A stretch of DNA of 64,000 nucleotides from Utricularia gibba. Lineage: Eukaryota > Streptophyta > Magnoliopsida > Lamiales > Lentibulariaceae. Position numbers and translations under genes: made by a program. Location: NCBI GenBank assembly GCA_002189035.1, contig NEEC01000016.1, forward strand, positions 2,317,001 to 2,381,000, read 5' to 3'. The notes under the pieces were generated by a model. That model searched no databases. It saw only the letters and a list, made by a program, of their open reading frames with translations, and was not told the origin of the DNA. Every line of letters starts with the position of its first letter. Within the stretch, counting starts at the first letter, position 1. This document shows positions 12,664 through 24,929 of this stretch, piece by piece.

Positions 12664-13854
12664 TTTTTGGTCCACTGCGGGTTTCTTCCATTGCCCGAAA
12701 TTTGATCTTTGAGAGACTCGAAGAAACTACCGTCTGAAATGAGTCCCCCACCTCTACGATTTCAGAGTCAGCTCTGACTCAATTAGGGATTCTCGGTCAG
12801 ACTCGTAATAAGTATTGACCTGATTTCCTTTTTTCCCACAACATTGATTCTATGTGACTCATTATCAACTACTCTCCTTTGGCACTCACACCAGTTCCGA
12901 TTGTTATTCGATCCGGAACACCTCACACTCCGACACGTAAATCTTCTCAACCCCAAGTCTCAAAGAAAAAAAAAGGTTAAGACTTGTGTCATCAAACCCA
13001 ATTTAAAAAAGCAAAGAGGAAGTTAGGCTTATCTTTGCCATTTTCTACTGAATTATAAGGATAACCTATTTTCTATTTATTTTTGTAGTTGATGAAATGG
13101 GAAGATCACAAGCCCTACTGGCTGCCGCAAAAGCTCGCTTGGATACTCAAATGCAACAAGTGTGTGAATGGGGCCCTTGTGAGGCCTCTGAGGTTGGTTC
13201 TCCTCTTCTATTCTTTTCCCGATTCTAAATTCCATTGCTGATTTCAATTTTTGGTCTTTAGAGCCCTCTTTCATTTGAGATCAATCCTAACAGCTGCGGC
13301 CCTTATGTGAAGAGTAGCTTATGTTGTGTCAAAATTGATTATATTTGTGGTATTTTTAGTCTTAGGATAGGGAATTAGGTGAGTTAGAATAGGAAGAAGT
13401 GTTGAAAGTAGAGTTACTAAATTTATTTTAGGGGCCTGTTTTGATTTGATCCATTTCTTGGGGTGAACTTACTTTTCATCTAAACCTAGGACTATCTAGC
13501 CCATTTGGGCTGGACTGTGTATTTTAACCATTCTGTGCAGCAATTATTAGTCTAGGGGCAAATAGACAATGTGCGTTTGCATGCACAAAGAGATAATATT
13601 ACATGATAGGAAACACAGAACGAGAAGTGTTCCCCACCCCACAACATGCAAGAGGGGCATGCATGGTCGAGAAGAGAGAGAAGGGAGATTTTTTACATTG
13701 AAAAGCCCTTTTTTCAGTGAGTTTGAGCAGATTTCAGGAAGAAGATGAAGAAAGAATTGTTCCAGCGTGACAATGGAACTTACCTCCAATGTCTAGAACC
13801 TAGCAAAAACTGAAACCTATCTATTGAGAAGGAGATAACGGAAGCAATTTAAGA
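12664..13854. other. Unassigned DNA between two solo LTRs
   Basis: Contains short open frames on both strands (for example 13077-13274) but no protein family I recognise. A repeat-derived origin is likely from position between two LTR insertions, without direct evidence. Confidence 0.35.
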
Positions 13855-13859
13855 GTGAT

Positions 13860-15023
13860 TGTTAAGTGTCATTTTTTTACTATTTCTTTGGTTGTTTTTA
13901 TGCTTAATTGTAATTATAAATGTCCAATTAGGAGTCTATAATATGAGATTTAGATTTTTATCTAGTTTAGGGTAATTATCCTAAATCTTGTATTTTATCT
14001 ATTAATTTTACTAGTTTTAATTGAGTTTTTCTAGAGGCGCACACGTGGTAGGAAGTGAGAAAAAGAGGGCATCAGATGGTGACAAATTGGATCTTCCCGA
14101 GCTGACATTCCCTTGATTTTCAGAAGACTGCAAACGCCTAATCATGAGCCTTGACGTGCGGAAAACGGGAGTCTTTGACAGGCGGTATCATTAGCGTACC
14201 AATGTGAGACGTTGCTTGCAAGTCATCCCAAGTTCAACAGAATCACAGGAACACGAAATCTCAGACTTTCATTGAAGTTCCATTCTAATCAGACATTAGG
14301 GGAGTAGTTAGTTTAGTTTTAGACTTTTGTTTCTCTCTCTAGAGGATTTTTCCTCTATCTTCTCTCTAGAATTTTGTTTTCCTTTCCTTCGTTTCTGGGT
14401 GGGAACACCCCTAGTTCTATGTTCCGTTAGCTTATCTTCATCTCTTCTTTGAATCCGAACGGGTTTCGTATGTCTTCACGCGATTATGTTGTAGTCTTTC
14501 TGTAATAGTCCCCTTATTCAAGGTTCATGGTTAGCTGATCACTACCGCGGATTTTGGAGAGGAGCAAGGTGAAAAGCACCAACTCATGCCCTCTTAGCAG
14601 GAGGAAGAAAATGTTTTGTCTGTGGCCGTACCTGAGGATCAATGGACAGGTAGTGACCTCGTATCTGAACTCATTGGGCCATTGGCAACACTTGGGCACA
14701 CGCATGCAATTCGGCCGTGAGGGTATGCTGGCAGCACCTCTTATTCTCACGTTCGTCCAAGGAACATTTACTTTATTTAAGGTTCATCGCTTACGTTTAT
14801 TTCATTTGTCTATTCAAAACCCCCCTTATTCCCTTACTCAAGCTTCATCATCAACGTTTCTCACACTTTCTACTTTCAAAACCGTTTACAAATCATCACA
14901 GTTGTATTCGGGGTACCTCACCTTTCACATAAAAACAACTCCCTGTATTCGACACCCGTACTACGCTTTTGTGTTTTACGTGTTTTAAAATATGAAAATT
15001 TGTTGTGGAAACGACACGCATCA
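13860..15023 (+). repeat. Solo LTR of a TGTTAAGT-type retrotransposon, TSD GTGAT
   Basis: A 1164-bp unit starts TGTTAAGTGTCATTTTTT and ends ACGACACGCATCA, flanked by the perfect 5-bp repeat GTGAT (13855-13859, 15024-15028). It is the same family as the split LTR 32437-39596: both carry 'tgtagtctttctgtaa', a 'ggtagtgacct.gtacc' block and a near-identical 3' end. Orientation is assumed from comparison with typical LTR layout (promoter-like region first) and is uncertain. Confidence 0.85.
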
Positions 15024-15169
15024 GTGATACTAGAACTACCTCCATCATCCAGAACAACAACAAAACTATGAACTTTCACAGGGAAGCTTGAGAACCATCT
15101 TATTAGAGTAGAATAAGATGACACACTCGCAATAACTAATTTTGAGGATTGAAAGAACTTTTTATTTTT

Positions 15170-18100
15170 TGCACAAAATCTGCAGATAGCAAAAACAAAG
15201 GGGTCAGAAAAGCATCATCACTAGAAAAGTGATGAGACCCACGTCTCGAAAAGCAACACACAACAAAAGAGCGTGTGTAGATGGCAGAGCAAAGAGCACA
15301 AGGAGGTTATGAGAACAACTCAAAGCAGTAGAAGGGACCCTTGGAGGAATAAGGAGGAGAGTGCATCGCCCACACTCACATACAAAAAGGGGAAGCAATA
15401 GTTACCTGAGTTGAACTCTAAATTTTCCCTGGGCTCGATCTCTATAGAAAAAAAGAAAGAAAAAGAATGAAAAAAAAATAGAAGAGAAAGAGGAAAAATA
15501 GCAGTGACAACCAGCATTCTTCGAAGGTAAGCATATGCTATTCTTGCTAATTTAATCTTCGAATGCATCTTTCAAGATGAAATTGTCATGTATGCTTGAG
15601 TGACACCCTCACATGCACACTGGCACCCCTTCAATTTATGCATTTTGAGCTGAATGTTAAGCATTCTCATTGCTACGTAGGGGATCCATTAACTATTTAT
15701 CTTCTGTTAGTCTTAGTTAGGACTTGAGGACAAGTCTAGTGTCATTGTAGCATAATGTGATAACACATATTTTTGAGTGATGGAGTGCATGGAAATTACT
15801 CATATTGTGCTACAAAAAAACAGATTTTACTGCCCGGTTCTATATTTTTGCGCAAAGTACCGTAGTTATGCTATTTTAGTCTTAGTTGGGACTAAATCAA
15901 TATAGGTCGCAACACAAATCCCAAGGAGCCGAATATGAACAGTGTGGTGGTAGAGGATGAGGCAGAAGTCTGAAAATAAGTACACACAAAATCCAAGGAA
16001 GAAGAAAATGGGAGATTTTGGACAAAAAGGGGACAAGATGGAGAGAGAAGGCAGATCTCCCCCATTGAAGACTCTCGACATTTTTCCTGGAGAAGGTTTT
16101 TCTGGGGAGGAAGAAGGAGGAAGATAAACAGGAACGAAGCTGAAGTTTCAAGACTATTTTCTATTTTCGAAGAATATTACTCTTAGTTAAGAGTAGCTAG
16201 CGACGTTTCTAGTTTTTGTTGACATTTCACATTACTTGCTTGTTTGCTTTCTGGTATTCGACTGTGAAATGAGTGCACTGTGGATGATGTTTTCTTTTCT
16301 ATTTTTGTTTACCTTAAGCATGAGTAGCTAAGCACTTAGGAGGTGCCTTCGGGTGAAAAGGGGGATGTGCTAATGAATCTTTAGACCTAATCAACCATAA
16401 GTCACGACACTTCCTTAACAAACCAGGATAAATTCAGGAGGGGGAAGTAGTGAAACCCAGCTTAACAACCTTAATTAGAGGTAGACCAAAGATTAGGGGA
16501 AACAAAGAGTGTGGGTAGACCTAGACCTTGTGAGTTAGTTGTATGATTTATGGTTTGTGTAAGCGTGTTTAGTGATAAACATACATCTCCTAGGAATCCC
16601 AAGACATCACCCATTTCATTCCAGAAACAACCGAGCTCCAAAACTTATTACTTTTCTTTACTGTATTCTGTTGTAGTTCTACCTTAGTCCTAGTTAAGAC
16701 CAATTCTACCAACTTGACACTGATTTCATGCATTGACGCTCACATGACAAGCACCTGCTCTTAGTGTTCGACCCTAACCACTATTTTCATAATTGTGTTA
16801 TACTTGAATGTGTGTTAGGTTATATATTTATGTGATAGAAAAAATTGCAATTTAACGACGTTGCTAATTTTTCGTTGTTGATAAATGTCTCGAATTGATG
16901 GAAGAAGAACATGTGAAGGCAATGGGATATTTGGAGCCACAAAGGAAGAAATATGGTCCCTATTCGAACACCTACAATCCTAGATGGAGGGATCATCCAA
17001 CTTTCAGATGGAGTAACAATGATAATTCTTACAAGAGTGAAAGTTCATCTGCTAGATAGCAAGGATTTCAGCAAAATTTCCAGGAGCAGCATCAACGTTC
17101 TTATCAAGCTCCACCATTTTGCAAGTCAAACAAGCAGATGCAATAGCAACTTCAGCCTTCAAACCAGAATAATTCTAGAGGAAATTCTGGAAATTCATTG
17201 GAGGATATTTTGAAGACTTTCATGACCCAATCAATCAAGAATCAAGTTGAGAACCAACAAGCTATCAAGAATCTAGAAATGCAAGTTATGCCTATAGAAA
17301 TTTTAGCTATCAAGAATCAAGCTGAGAACCAACAAGACAGACAACTTTCACTTGTCCATTTGGGACTTATACCTATAGAAGATTGTCTTTTGGATTGTGC
17401 AACGCCCCTGCTACCTTCCAAAGATGTATGACCAACGTCTTCTCAAACTTTGGTGAGGATTTTATTGAAATTTTTATGGACGATTTTAAAGTGTATGGAG
17501 AGGATTATGAGTCATGTTTAGACCATTTGGATCAAGTATTGCAAAAATGTGTTGAAAAAAAATCTTGTTCTTAATTCTGAAAAATGTCATTTTATGGTTG
17601 ATCATGGAATTGTGCTTGGCCATGTTATTTCTAGGTAAGGTATTGAGGTAGACAAAGCAAAAATCGAAATTATGACTGAATTACCGTATCCAATTGATGC
17701 TAAAGGTGTGAGATCATTTCTGGGGTATGTCGGTTTTTACAAGAGATTTATTCAGACTTTTTTTAAGATTGCTTTGCCTCTTAGTAGACTTTTGCATAAT
17801 GATGTAGAATTTTTTTTTTGATGATTCATGCAAAAATGCTTTAAATTGTTTGAAAGAGGCTGTGACCACTGCTCCTGTGATACAACCACCAAACTGGAGG
17901 TATGATTTCGAAATTATGTGTGATGCTAGTAGTCATGCTGTAGGAGCAGTTTTAGGACAGAAAATTGAAAGAAAACATCATGTTATTTCTTATGCCTCTA
18001 AAACTTTAGATGAAACCCAGAAAAATTACATTGTGATAGAAAGAGAATTTTTGGCTGTCATTTTTGCTTTGGAGAAATTCCGTTCCTATCTTTTAGGGAG

Positions 18101-18219
18101 CAAAGTGGTGGTCTACACAGACCATTCAATGGTAAAACACTTGATAGAGAAGAATGAAACCAAACCTAATAATACCATGGTGCTTTCCTTCCTAGTGATG
18201 AGGCCCAGAAACATAAGAG
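15170..18219 (+). mobile_element. Broken Athila-like Ty3/gypsy element (3' UTR + LTR, then gag and RT-RNase H pieces)
   Basis: Order: 15170-15757 3' untranslated region as at 3020-3604; LTR 15758 to about 16876 (TGATAACACATATTTTTGAG..); directly after it, with no primer-binding site, the middle/C-terminal part of gag (16880-17340); then reverse transcriptase from its core (FGLCNAPATFQRCM at 17386) through connection (GYVGFYKRFI) and RNase H (IMCDASSHAVGAVLGQ, SYASKTLDETQKNY) to about 18170. Protease, integrase and most of RT are missing. Having an LTR with 3' internal sequence before it and gag after it implies a shared or recombined LTR. Confidence 0.75.
17345..18175 (+). pseudogene. Ty3/gypsy reverse transcriptase-RNase H fragment
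   Basis: Three frame segments (17383-17574, then 17575-17830 by homology, then 17850-18175) carry the RT core block (MDDFKVYG, equivalent to the catalytic YxDD region but with the second Asp region altered), EKCHFMV, and RNase H with D..SHAVGAVL and TDHS. Frameshifts occur in a poly-A run near 17565 and a poly-T run near 17815. It has no complete domain and cannot be active. Confidence 0.8.
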
Positions 18220-18228
18220 ATAATATTT

Positions 18229-19056
18229 CGAAAAGGGAAAAATCGTTTTTTAAGACACAATATTTTACCTATTTTCATTTTAAAGTCAAACACTTTAATT
18301 TATACAAAATAAAGTCAATAAGTTTATCAATAAATTCAATTTATGGCATATCGGTTAAAAACTATTTTAAAAATTTTTAAAATTTGAGATAAATATTTTT
18401 AAAGAGAATTAAAATTTAATATACATTTTTAAAAAATATTGTAAATTTTTAAAAATTATGAAAAAAATACTAAAAAATAATGAAAAATTATTACATTTTT
18501 TTCTAGTTTCATTTCTTATAATTTCCTACAAATAGTATTATAGAAATAATAATTCTATACACAAAACCTTCTTTATTTCTTCGTATTTCAATTTTAATTA
18601 AAGACATTTATGCAAATTCAAGTATCAAAATGAAAGGCTTGTTAGTATGTGTGATCCAGTTGGTGTAATCGAAGAAGAAACATACGAGGATCACGTAGTA
18701 CTTTAGAGAAAGGATAAGAAAGCATTATCTATGTTCAGGTATTATTATTAAGATGTTTCAATCTCAAAAAAAATTGGATGATGGAAGTATCATAGAAAAA
18801 ATATTAAAAATTGAGAAAAATAATTTTTAAAAATTTAAAATATTTTTAAAAATATATATTGAATTTTAGTTCTATTTAAAAATATATATCTCAAATTATA
18901 AAAATTTTTAAAATTTTTTTTGGCCGAAGTACGATAAATTGAGTTTATTTATAAACTTGTTGACTGAATTTTGCACAAGTTAAAGTATTTGACTTTAAAA
19001 TAAAAATGACTAAAACATTGTGACTTAAAAAATGATTTTTCCCTTTCGAAAACCTA
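18229..19056. mobile_element. Foldback/MULE-like MITE with ~300-bp inverted arms and 9-bp TSD
   Basis: The arms 18229-18560 and 18770-19056 are near-perfect inverted repeats (both outer ends contain 'aagggaaaaatc.ttttttaag', both continue 'ttttaaagtcaaa.actttaa'). The unit is flanked by the identical 9-mer ATAATATTT (18220-18228 and 19057-19065); 9-bp duplications are typical of Mutator-like elements. The 170-bp centre has no coding frame. It sits exactly between two inverted gypsy remnants. Confidence 0.55.
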
Positions 19057-19193
19057 ATAATATTTTCTAGGCCTTATCCAAGGTTTTCGAAGCATAAGAG
19101 ATAACATGGTGCTTTTCTTCAATTTTCTATCTCAAAACAGCACCCACAGCATGATTACTTGCATCACACATGATCTCAAAATCATATTTCCAA

Positions 19194-20087
19194 TCAGGTG
19201 GTTGTATCACGTGGAGTAGTAACAGTGTTTTTCAAAGAATTAAAAGCATTCTTACATAAATCATCAAAATTAAAGGCAACATCATTATGCAACAACCTAA
19301 TAAGAGGCAAGACAATTTTCGAAAAATTTTTAATGAACCTCATATAAAAACCAATATGTCCTAAAAATGATCTAATACCTTTCACATCAATAGGATAAGA
19401 AAATTTAGTCATAATCTCAATTTCTTCCTTATCTACCTCAATTCCTTTTTTCGAAATGACATACCCTAAAACAATTCCATGATCCACCATAAAATAACAT
19501 TTTTCAAAATTTAAAACCAAATTTTTCTCCACACATTTCTTCAAAACCTAATCCAAATGGTCTAAGCATGACTCAAAATTTTCTCCATATACCATAAAAT
19601 TATCCATAAATATGTCAATAAAATCATCCCCAAAATTAGAGAAAATACTAGTCATACACCTCTGAAATGTGACTGGGGTGTTACACAATCCAAAAGGCAT
19701 CCTCCTATTAGCATAAGTTCCAAATGGACACGTGAAGGTTGTCTTGTCTTGGTCCTACCGTGAAATAGGAACCTGATTATATCTAGAGTATCCATCCAAA
19801 AAACAATAAAATGATTTTCCAGCTAATTTTTCCAACATCTGATCAATAAAAGGCAAAGGGTAATGGTCTTTCTTTGTCACTTCATTTAATTTTCGATAAT
19901 CAATGCAAACCCGACATCCATTTTGCACCCTTTGTGGAACAAGGTCGCCTCTCTCATTTTCCACCACAGTCATCCTTGTCTTCTTTCGCACAACGTGAAT
20001 GGGGCTCACCCATTCACTATCTGTGATAGAGTAAATAATCCCTACATCATGAAGTTTAACAATTTTTTTTCTTACCACCTCCATCAT
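19194..20087 (-). pseudogene. Athila-like reverse transcriptase fragment
   Basis: Two frame segments: 20087-19755 (MMEVVRKKIVKLHDVGIIY, CIDYRKLNEVTKKDHYPLPF, FYCFLDGYSRYNQ) covers fingers and palm; after a stop, a second segment through about 19600-19700 encodes the core with 'MDNFMV' by homology; 19544-19194 is connection plus RNase H start (SFLGHIGFYMRFI). Stops and a frameshift near 19200 disable it. It is the inverted counterpart of the fragment at 17345-18175. Confidence 0.8.
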
Positions 20088-20157
20088 GTTTGAGTTCAGG
20101 TGTCTTTGAGGTTGACGAACTGGTTTTGCACATAAAAATCAGCTAAGAACACAAGAT

Positions 20158-21610
20158 TGTTGCGTTTCTCGTAGACATTGTATGTCTTAAAAGCAGCGGA
20201 ATTTTAAAAATTTTGAGAAACCCCAATCGCAGATCTTGGAATACGGTATACATCAGACGAAGGGATGTTTAAAGTACCTTTCAGATGACTCTGTTCTTCA
20301 CCAACCACCAATAGCAGATGGCCTCTATGGTATCCACACGTGGAGCACTCTGTCGATAACCTTCTCAAGGCTCTTGAATGCTGGTCGAATTTCTCAAGTG
20401 CTAGTAGAGAAAAAAACGCCCTTGTAGATCAGTCTCAGAGAGCACGAAGACCTTGGAGCAGATCTCAAGATCTAAATCTTTTTTATAGATATTTTTGTGA
20501 CATATCAAATCATATCTATATGAGATCTTTTATTTTGAGTTTCATCAATATTAATTTCAAAATAACTCTCTATTTAATTTATTCACTTTACCAATTACAT
20601 CTCATGTAATTGTGTCATTCTATTTTATATCGATAAGTGACTCAATTATTGTGTGTGACCCTATAGGCTTCTTCAATCAAGGCTGTCATAATGGATTTAT
20701 TAATTAACTCTTAATTAATCAAATCCATCATTATTGATGATGAGTGATGTCTAGCAACATATCATGATCCCCAAGATTAAAGAATAATTAGGTGAACTAA
20801 TTGAGCCTTTCCATGACCAACCACCATGCAATGAACAGCTTTCATCATACTTATATCTCATTCGATACCAGAACATGGGTGTGTGTCTTTCTGATGTATC
20901 AAACTTATAATTGCATTCAAGCATTAACACTCAATGACCTACTCAAACAATTCGAGTGTCATTACTCTGGGCCCAGGACTTACTGTTAGGCTTTGATGCA
21001 ATTACTTGAGATATGATCTCATTGCTAACATGAGTGATGAATCTTTTATTGATCAATCAACTATCTCCAACCTTAAGGAGTCACATCCCTACTCATCCAT
21101 ACTAGGCAAGCCATGGTTAGGCTCCCATTAGTAATGAGCGAGAATGTGAACTTAAGATCAAGATAATTTTGTTGACCTCAAGTCTAAGCTTACTTGCACG
21201 GCTGTCATATTCGAGATCTTGCTACTGACACTTGGTTAGCTTCCCATAGTAGCATCTCGAAGATGAGTCATCTAGTGAATCGATTCTCTAATCGACACCC
21301 ACACATAGGTTCTAGTAATCTCATTACATCAATTGTGAGAACCATTGCCTAAACAATTTAGGGAACTCAATGTGTGCCAGCTTATCCGTATTTGTGATAT
21401 CCTCATTTCACAAATACTCTAGCTAGGGAGTTCGTAACTTGAACATAAATGCTTGAAGAATCTCACATTATGATCTCATCATAATTTCTATAGCACATAG
21501 ATCAAGTAGAGGATTTTATCAATGATATAAATTTGATCACAATTCAAAGTAAATATCAAAAGATAAGATTTTCCAATGAGTTGATTGTCTCTAGAACACA
21601 TACACTAACA
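20158..21610 (-). repeat. Solo LTR, copia-like, TSD AAGAT, inserted in a gypsy protease gene
   Basis: A 1453-bp unit with ends TGTTGCGTTTCTCG and CATACACTAACA (element sense is minus: TGTTAGTG...AACA), flanked by AAGAT at 20153-20157 and 21611-21615. TGTTA..AACA termini suggest a Ty1/copia LTR, but no internal copia protein is present to confirm this. A degenerate relative lies at 28103-29420. Confidence 0.85.
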
Positions 21611-22090
21611 AAGATGCTCAATTTTCACCAGAACATCCTCCACCAAGCCTTTGGGAGAGATCACTCTCCTATCCACTAGCTCAATTTGCACGCTCGATGC
21701 TTGCAAAGGTCCCAACCTAAGTGCCCCATAAATAGAATTCGATATGACATTTATAGAAGCTCCCAAGTCTACCATGGCTCTCCTGATGCACAAATCTCCT
21801 ATTTTGCATGGGATAAAAAAATGTACACGGATCCTTACGCTTCTCAAGTAGTTTCCATGTGAGAAGTGCTGAGCAGCTTTCATCAATTTCACCTTCCCCT
21901 TCTCTTTCAGCTTGGGTTTAGACATACATAGCTGCTTCAAATATTTAACACTCTTCAGCACAAGAGCAATATACTCCAAGAGAGTTAAATTCAATTGAGT
22001 GTTTCCCAATGCTTTCAGCATTTTCTCTTTTTCGGTTTGCTCATCTTTCAGCTTCAGCCTTCTTGGAAAAGGAGGCTGTGTCACCTTCAT
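21611..22090 (-). pseudogene. Athila-like retroviral-type aspartic protease region
   Basis: An open segment of about 160 codons has the flap-proximal block MVDLGASINVISNSIY, where the usual catalytic D-[ST]-G appears as D-L-G-A as in the Athila/Tat group, and the following ELVDRRVISPKGLVEDVLVKI. It is cut at its C-terminus by the solo LTR at 21610. Confidence 0.75.
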
Positions 22091-22099
22091 CTTGACAAG

Positions 22100-23680
22100 T
22101 TCTAGAAGTACTTAAAATTCATCCTCACTTTGCTCAACAATTTCGTACTCTTCTGTTTCGTTCTCCTTAGTCTCAGTCTGGACTAGTTCTCGTCCAGGCT
22201 TCTCTTTTCCACTCCTAAGTGTCATGGCGCTGATGTTTGGTCATCCACTAGAATTTGGATTTGGCTTGGGTTAAGATGGTAAGCTCCCTTTCTGTTTCAG
22301 GTCTCCAAGCTCTGCTGCCAATTGACTCACTTGAACCTCCAAATTCCGGATTGCTTGTTGATTTTTAGCTTGATTTTTAATTGATTGCGCCATGAATGTC
22401 TTCAACATTTCTTCCAACGAATTTCTAGAATTCACTCCAGCATTGCCTTGATTTGGGACTTGGAATGGCTACTGGTTCTGCTGATTTTGCCTTCGAAATG
22501 GAGGCACCTGATATGATTTTTGCTCCTGAAAATTTTGCTGCCCCATGGTTAAGCTCTCCCCTTTGTAAGAGTTTTCGTTGTTGCTCCAACGAAAATTTGA
22601 ATGATCCCTCCAGCTTGGGTTGTAAGTATTTGAATATGGATCATATTTCTTCCTCTATTGAGGCTCCAAATATCCCATATCCTTGACATGCTCTTCTTCA
22701 AATAAATCTGGGCACTTACCAGCGGCATGCCCTATTCTATGATAGTTTCTGCATGGCATATTCTTAGCCTAGAATAAGAACAACTCCTTCATCATTTCAG
22801 ACATAGCAGCAACATTTTCCGTGAGTTCATTCTCTAAAACCCTGGGCTTGCTCTCCACTTCATACACCCTCTTGTTTGAGACTTGCTTCCTGATAATATG
22901 TCTCGAATGCTCAGCTAACTCCTCAAGCAAGAAAAGAGCTTCGATTGGTGTCTTCTTCCTTAAAAATCCTCCCGCCGCCGAATCTACCATGGCTCGGTTA
23001 GTGCATAGTAATCCATCAAAGAAATACTTGACCAAAGCATTGGTCTGAAAACCATGGTGTGGGCAGGAACCCAAAAGATGATTAAATCTCTCCCAATATT
23101 AGTGCAAGGATTCTCCACTCATTTGTTCAACATCACTAATTTCTTTTCTTATCCCTTCAGCCTTGGAAGCTGGAAAATATTTGCTCAAAAACACTTTCTA
23201 CATTCCAGCCCAATCGGTTATGCTTTCAAGCCTTAATGAGTTGAACCACGTTTTGGCTCCTTCTTCCAAAGTAAGCTGGAAGGCTCTCAAACAAATGGAA
23301 TCTCCAGTCATTCCAGCTCCTTTGAATGATGTGCATACCGCTGTCACATTATCTAGATGCTCATGAAGGTTCTCTCCAATTTTTCCATAAAACTTGGGCA
23401 AAAACATGATCATCGCCGGTTTCAGCTCGTTTGCTCCATCCTCTGGAAATTTGATGCATAGACCCCTATAAGTATGACCAACAGCATCTAATTCGTTCAA
23501 GGTCTTCTTAGGTTCAGCAGTTTTGAAATTGCTATTAGTGTCGGGTGGGGCTGCCTCAATCTGCTCACTTCCTTAACTCTGACCCTGTTCTTGCTAATAG
23601 CTCTCTCAATTTCTAGAATGAAAGTGAGATTACCTGCACCAGAAGAACATACATACTTAAACTAAAGACACAAAACAATT
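22100..23680 (-). pseudogene. Athila-like gag (capsid) region, broken
   Basis: Frame segments 23500-23198 (KFPEDGANELKPAMIMFLPKF, LRAFQLTLEEGAKTWF) and 23074-22769 (CPHHGFQTNALVKYFFDGL, AMVDSAAGGFL) match the gag domain of Athila elements; the start lies near 23570-23650, after the primer-binding site. A zinc-knuckle-like part is recognisable only as fragments near 22740. Several stops. Confidence 0.7.
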
Positions 23681-23689
23681 AACCATCAC

Positions 23690-23707
23690 TCCCCGGCAAC
23701 GACGCCA
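23690..23707 (-). other. Primer-binding site complementary to plant tRNA-Asp 3' end
   Basis: On the minus strand the bases read TGGCGTCGTTGCCGGGGA, three bases after the LTR end (TCA, then AAT). This is the tRNA-Asp(GTC) 3' complement with one change (GTC for GCC) and fixes the orientation and LTR boundary of this element. Confidence 0.85.
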
Positions 23708-23710
23708 ATT

Positions 23711-24740
23711 TGATAAATGGAAATTTTAGCATATCGTTGCAATAAAAGCAAACTTCCGTATCAAATAAATTTATAGTCCCTTATATAAACAAAATAAAAA
23801 TTTAGAAAACTTGCATAGTGGATGTCAGGGTCGATCACGAAGAGCTTGTGCTTGCTAAGTGTTTTTGTAAATGCATAATTCAGGCTAACAATAAGTCTTA
23901 GTCTATGCTCGGACCAACAATGGTAAACAAGTGCGGTAAACAAGATCAGTAAACAATATCAGGTTTCAATGCAAAAGGTAACAAGTACTAGTTCTAACTC
24001 AAAATAACACGAAGATGCCTTAAGGACCTGTAGGTGGTGTGATGCTAAATTGCCTAATTCAATTTACCATGTTCCTACACTCACAACTTCAAATAACCTA
24101 AGACTACCTAGGTCATTCATCATATTTTTAGCTAAGCTAGTCCCCAATATCGTAACCAACATTGCAATTAGGTCTGCCCGCATGCAAAGCATATAGAACT
24201 AGGTCTACCCGGTTCTACTGGTTCTACTCCGGACTAACACCTACTGCTCTCATCTTGATTTGTTGGTCTACCTCTAAATCAAGCATTTAAGTTGTGAAGC
24301 TACTTATTTCCCTCCTTAGGTCTACCCACGGATTGATAGAAACAAGATTTAAGAAACAAACATAAAATTTATTATTAAACCTAAGCACACACCACCATAC
24401 TTCACCTTAAGGCATCCCTAAGGCTTTAGCTACTTATACTTGGAAAATAAAACATGATTTCATTCAGATAATATGGAAAAAATGACAGAAACATTGTAAG
24501 CAAGTCAGGTACAAAAAACTCGAAACCTTCAGAAAACGGAAAGGAAATAAAGATTGTTCTGCTGCCCGGTTGCTACTGTTCACGGCCTAGACTGGGCTCT
24601 GGTGCTGCTCTTGAAGATGAGGGCCTTCTTCTCCTCTTTTAGTTGGTATTTTTCGCATTGGGGGAGAAGCCCCTTGTGTGCGTTTTGTGCTCCTCTCGTG
24701 TGTCTGGCTGTTGTCTTGAGCATGACCTTCCTTGAGATGC
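23711..24740 (-). repeat. 5' LTR of the minus-strand Athila-like element (outer end truncated)
   Basis: It begins TGATAAATGGAAATTTTAGC as the solo LTR at 30592 and matches it for about 1 kb (including the 'gtctacc..catgcaaagcatatagaactaggtctacc' block). Similarity stops near 24740, before the expected ..GCTATCA end. Just beyond is a small direct duplication of 'tgcaataaccaaatggagt' (24737 and 24809). Confidence 0.75.
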
Positions 24741-24929
24741 AATAACCAAATGGAGTTTTGCATAGCATGAAGGTCTTGAAATCAAGCAGAAGGAAGACAA
24801 AAATTTCGTGCAATAACCAAATGGAGTTTTGCATAATGACTTTGTAGAATACATGGGATAAGTGAGCTCTGAACCTTCCATGGGTTAGTAGGATACTATC
24901 AATGCTTCACATAATGATTCTCTTGAATC

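Larger units (their letters stand above)
19066..24740 (-). mobile_element. Broken Athila-like Ty3/gypsy element with primer-binding site, interrupted by a solo LTR
   Basis: On the minus strand, from right to left: 5' LTR (23711 to about 24740, outer end lost), primer-binding site 23690-23707, gag (about 22100-23680), protease (21611-22090), then reverse transcriptase (20152 to about 19190) and the start of RNase H (to 19066). The region that normally separates protease and RT is deleted at about 20110. The 1453-bp solo LTR 20158-21610 splits the protease end; across it the reading resumes as expected (HLC then ADFYV). Gag of the TRAMVDSAAGG type plus a tRNA-Asp primer site and 1.1-1.4-kb LTRs with TGAT..ATCA ends indicate the Athila branch. 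Confidence 0.8.

Noticed and set aside
14554-14988. 144-codon plus-strand open frame
   Set aside because: Entirely inside the solo LTR 13860-15023; no domain, and not open in the related LTR at 38558-39596.
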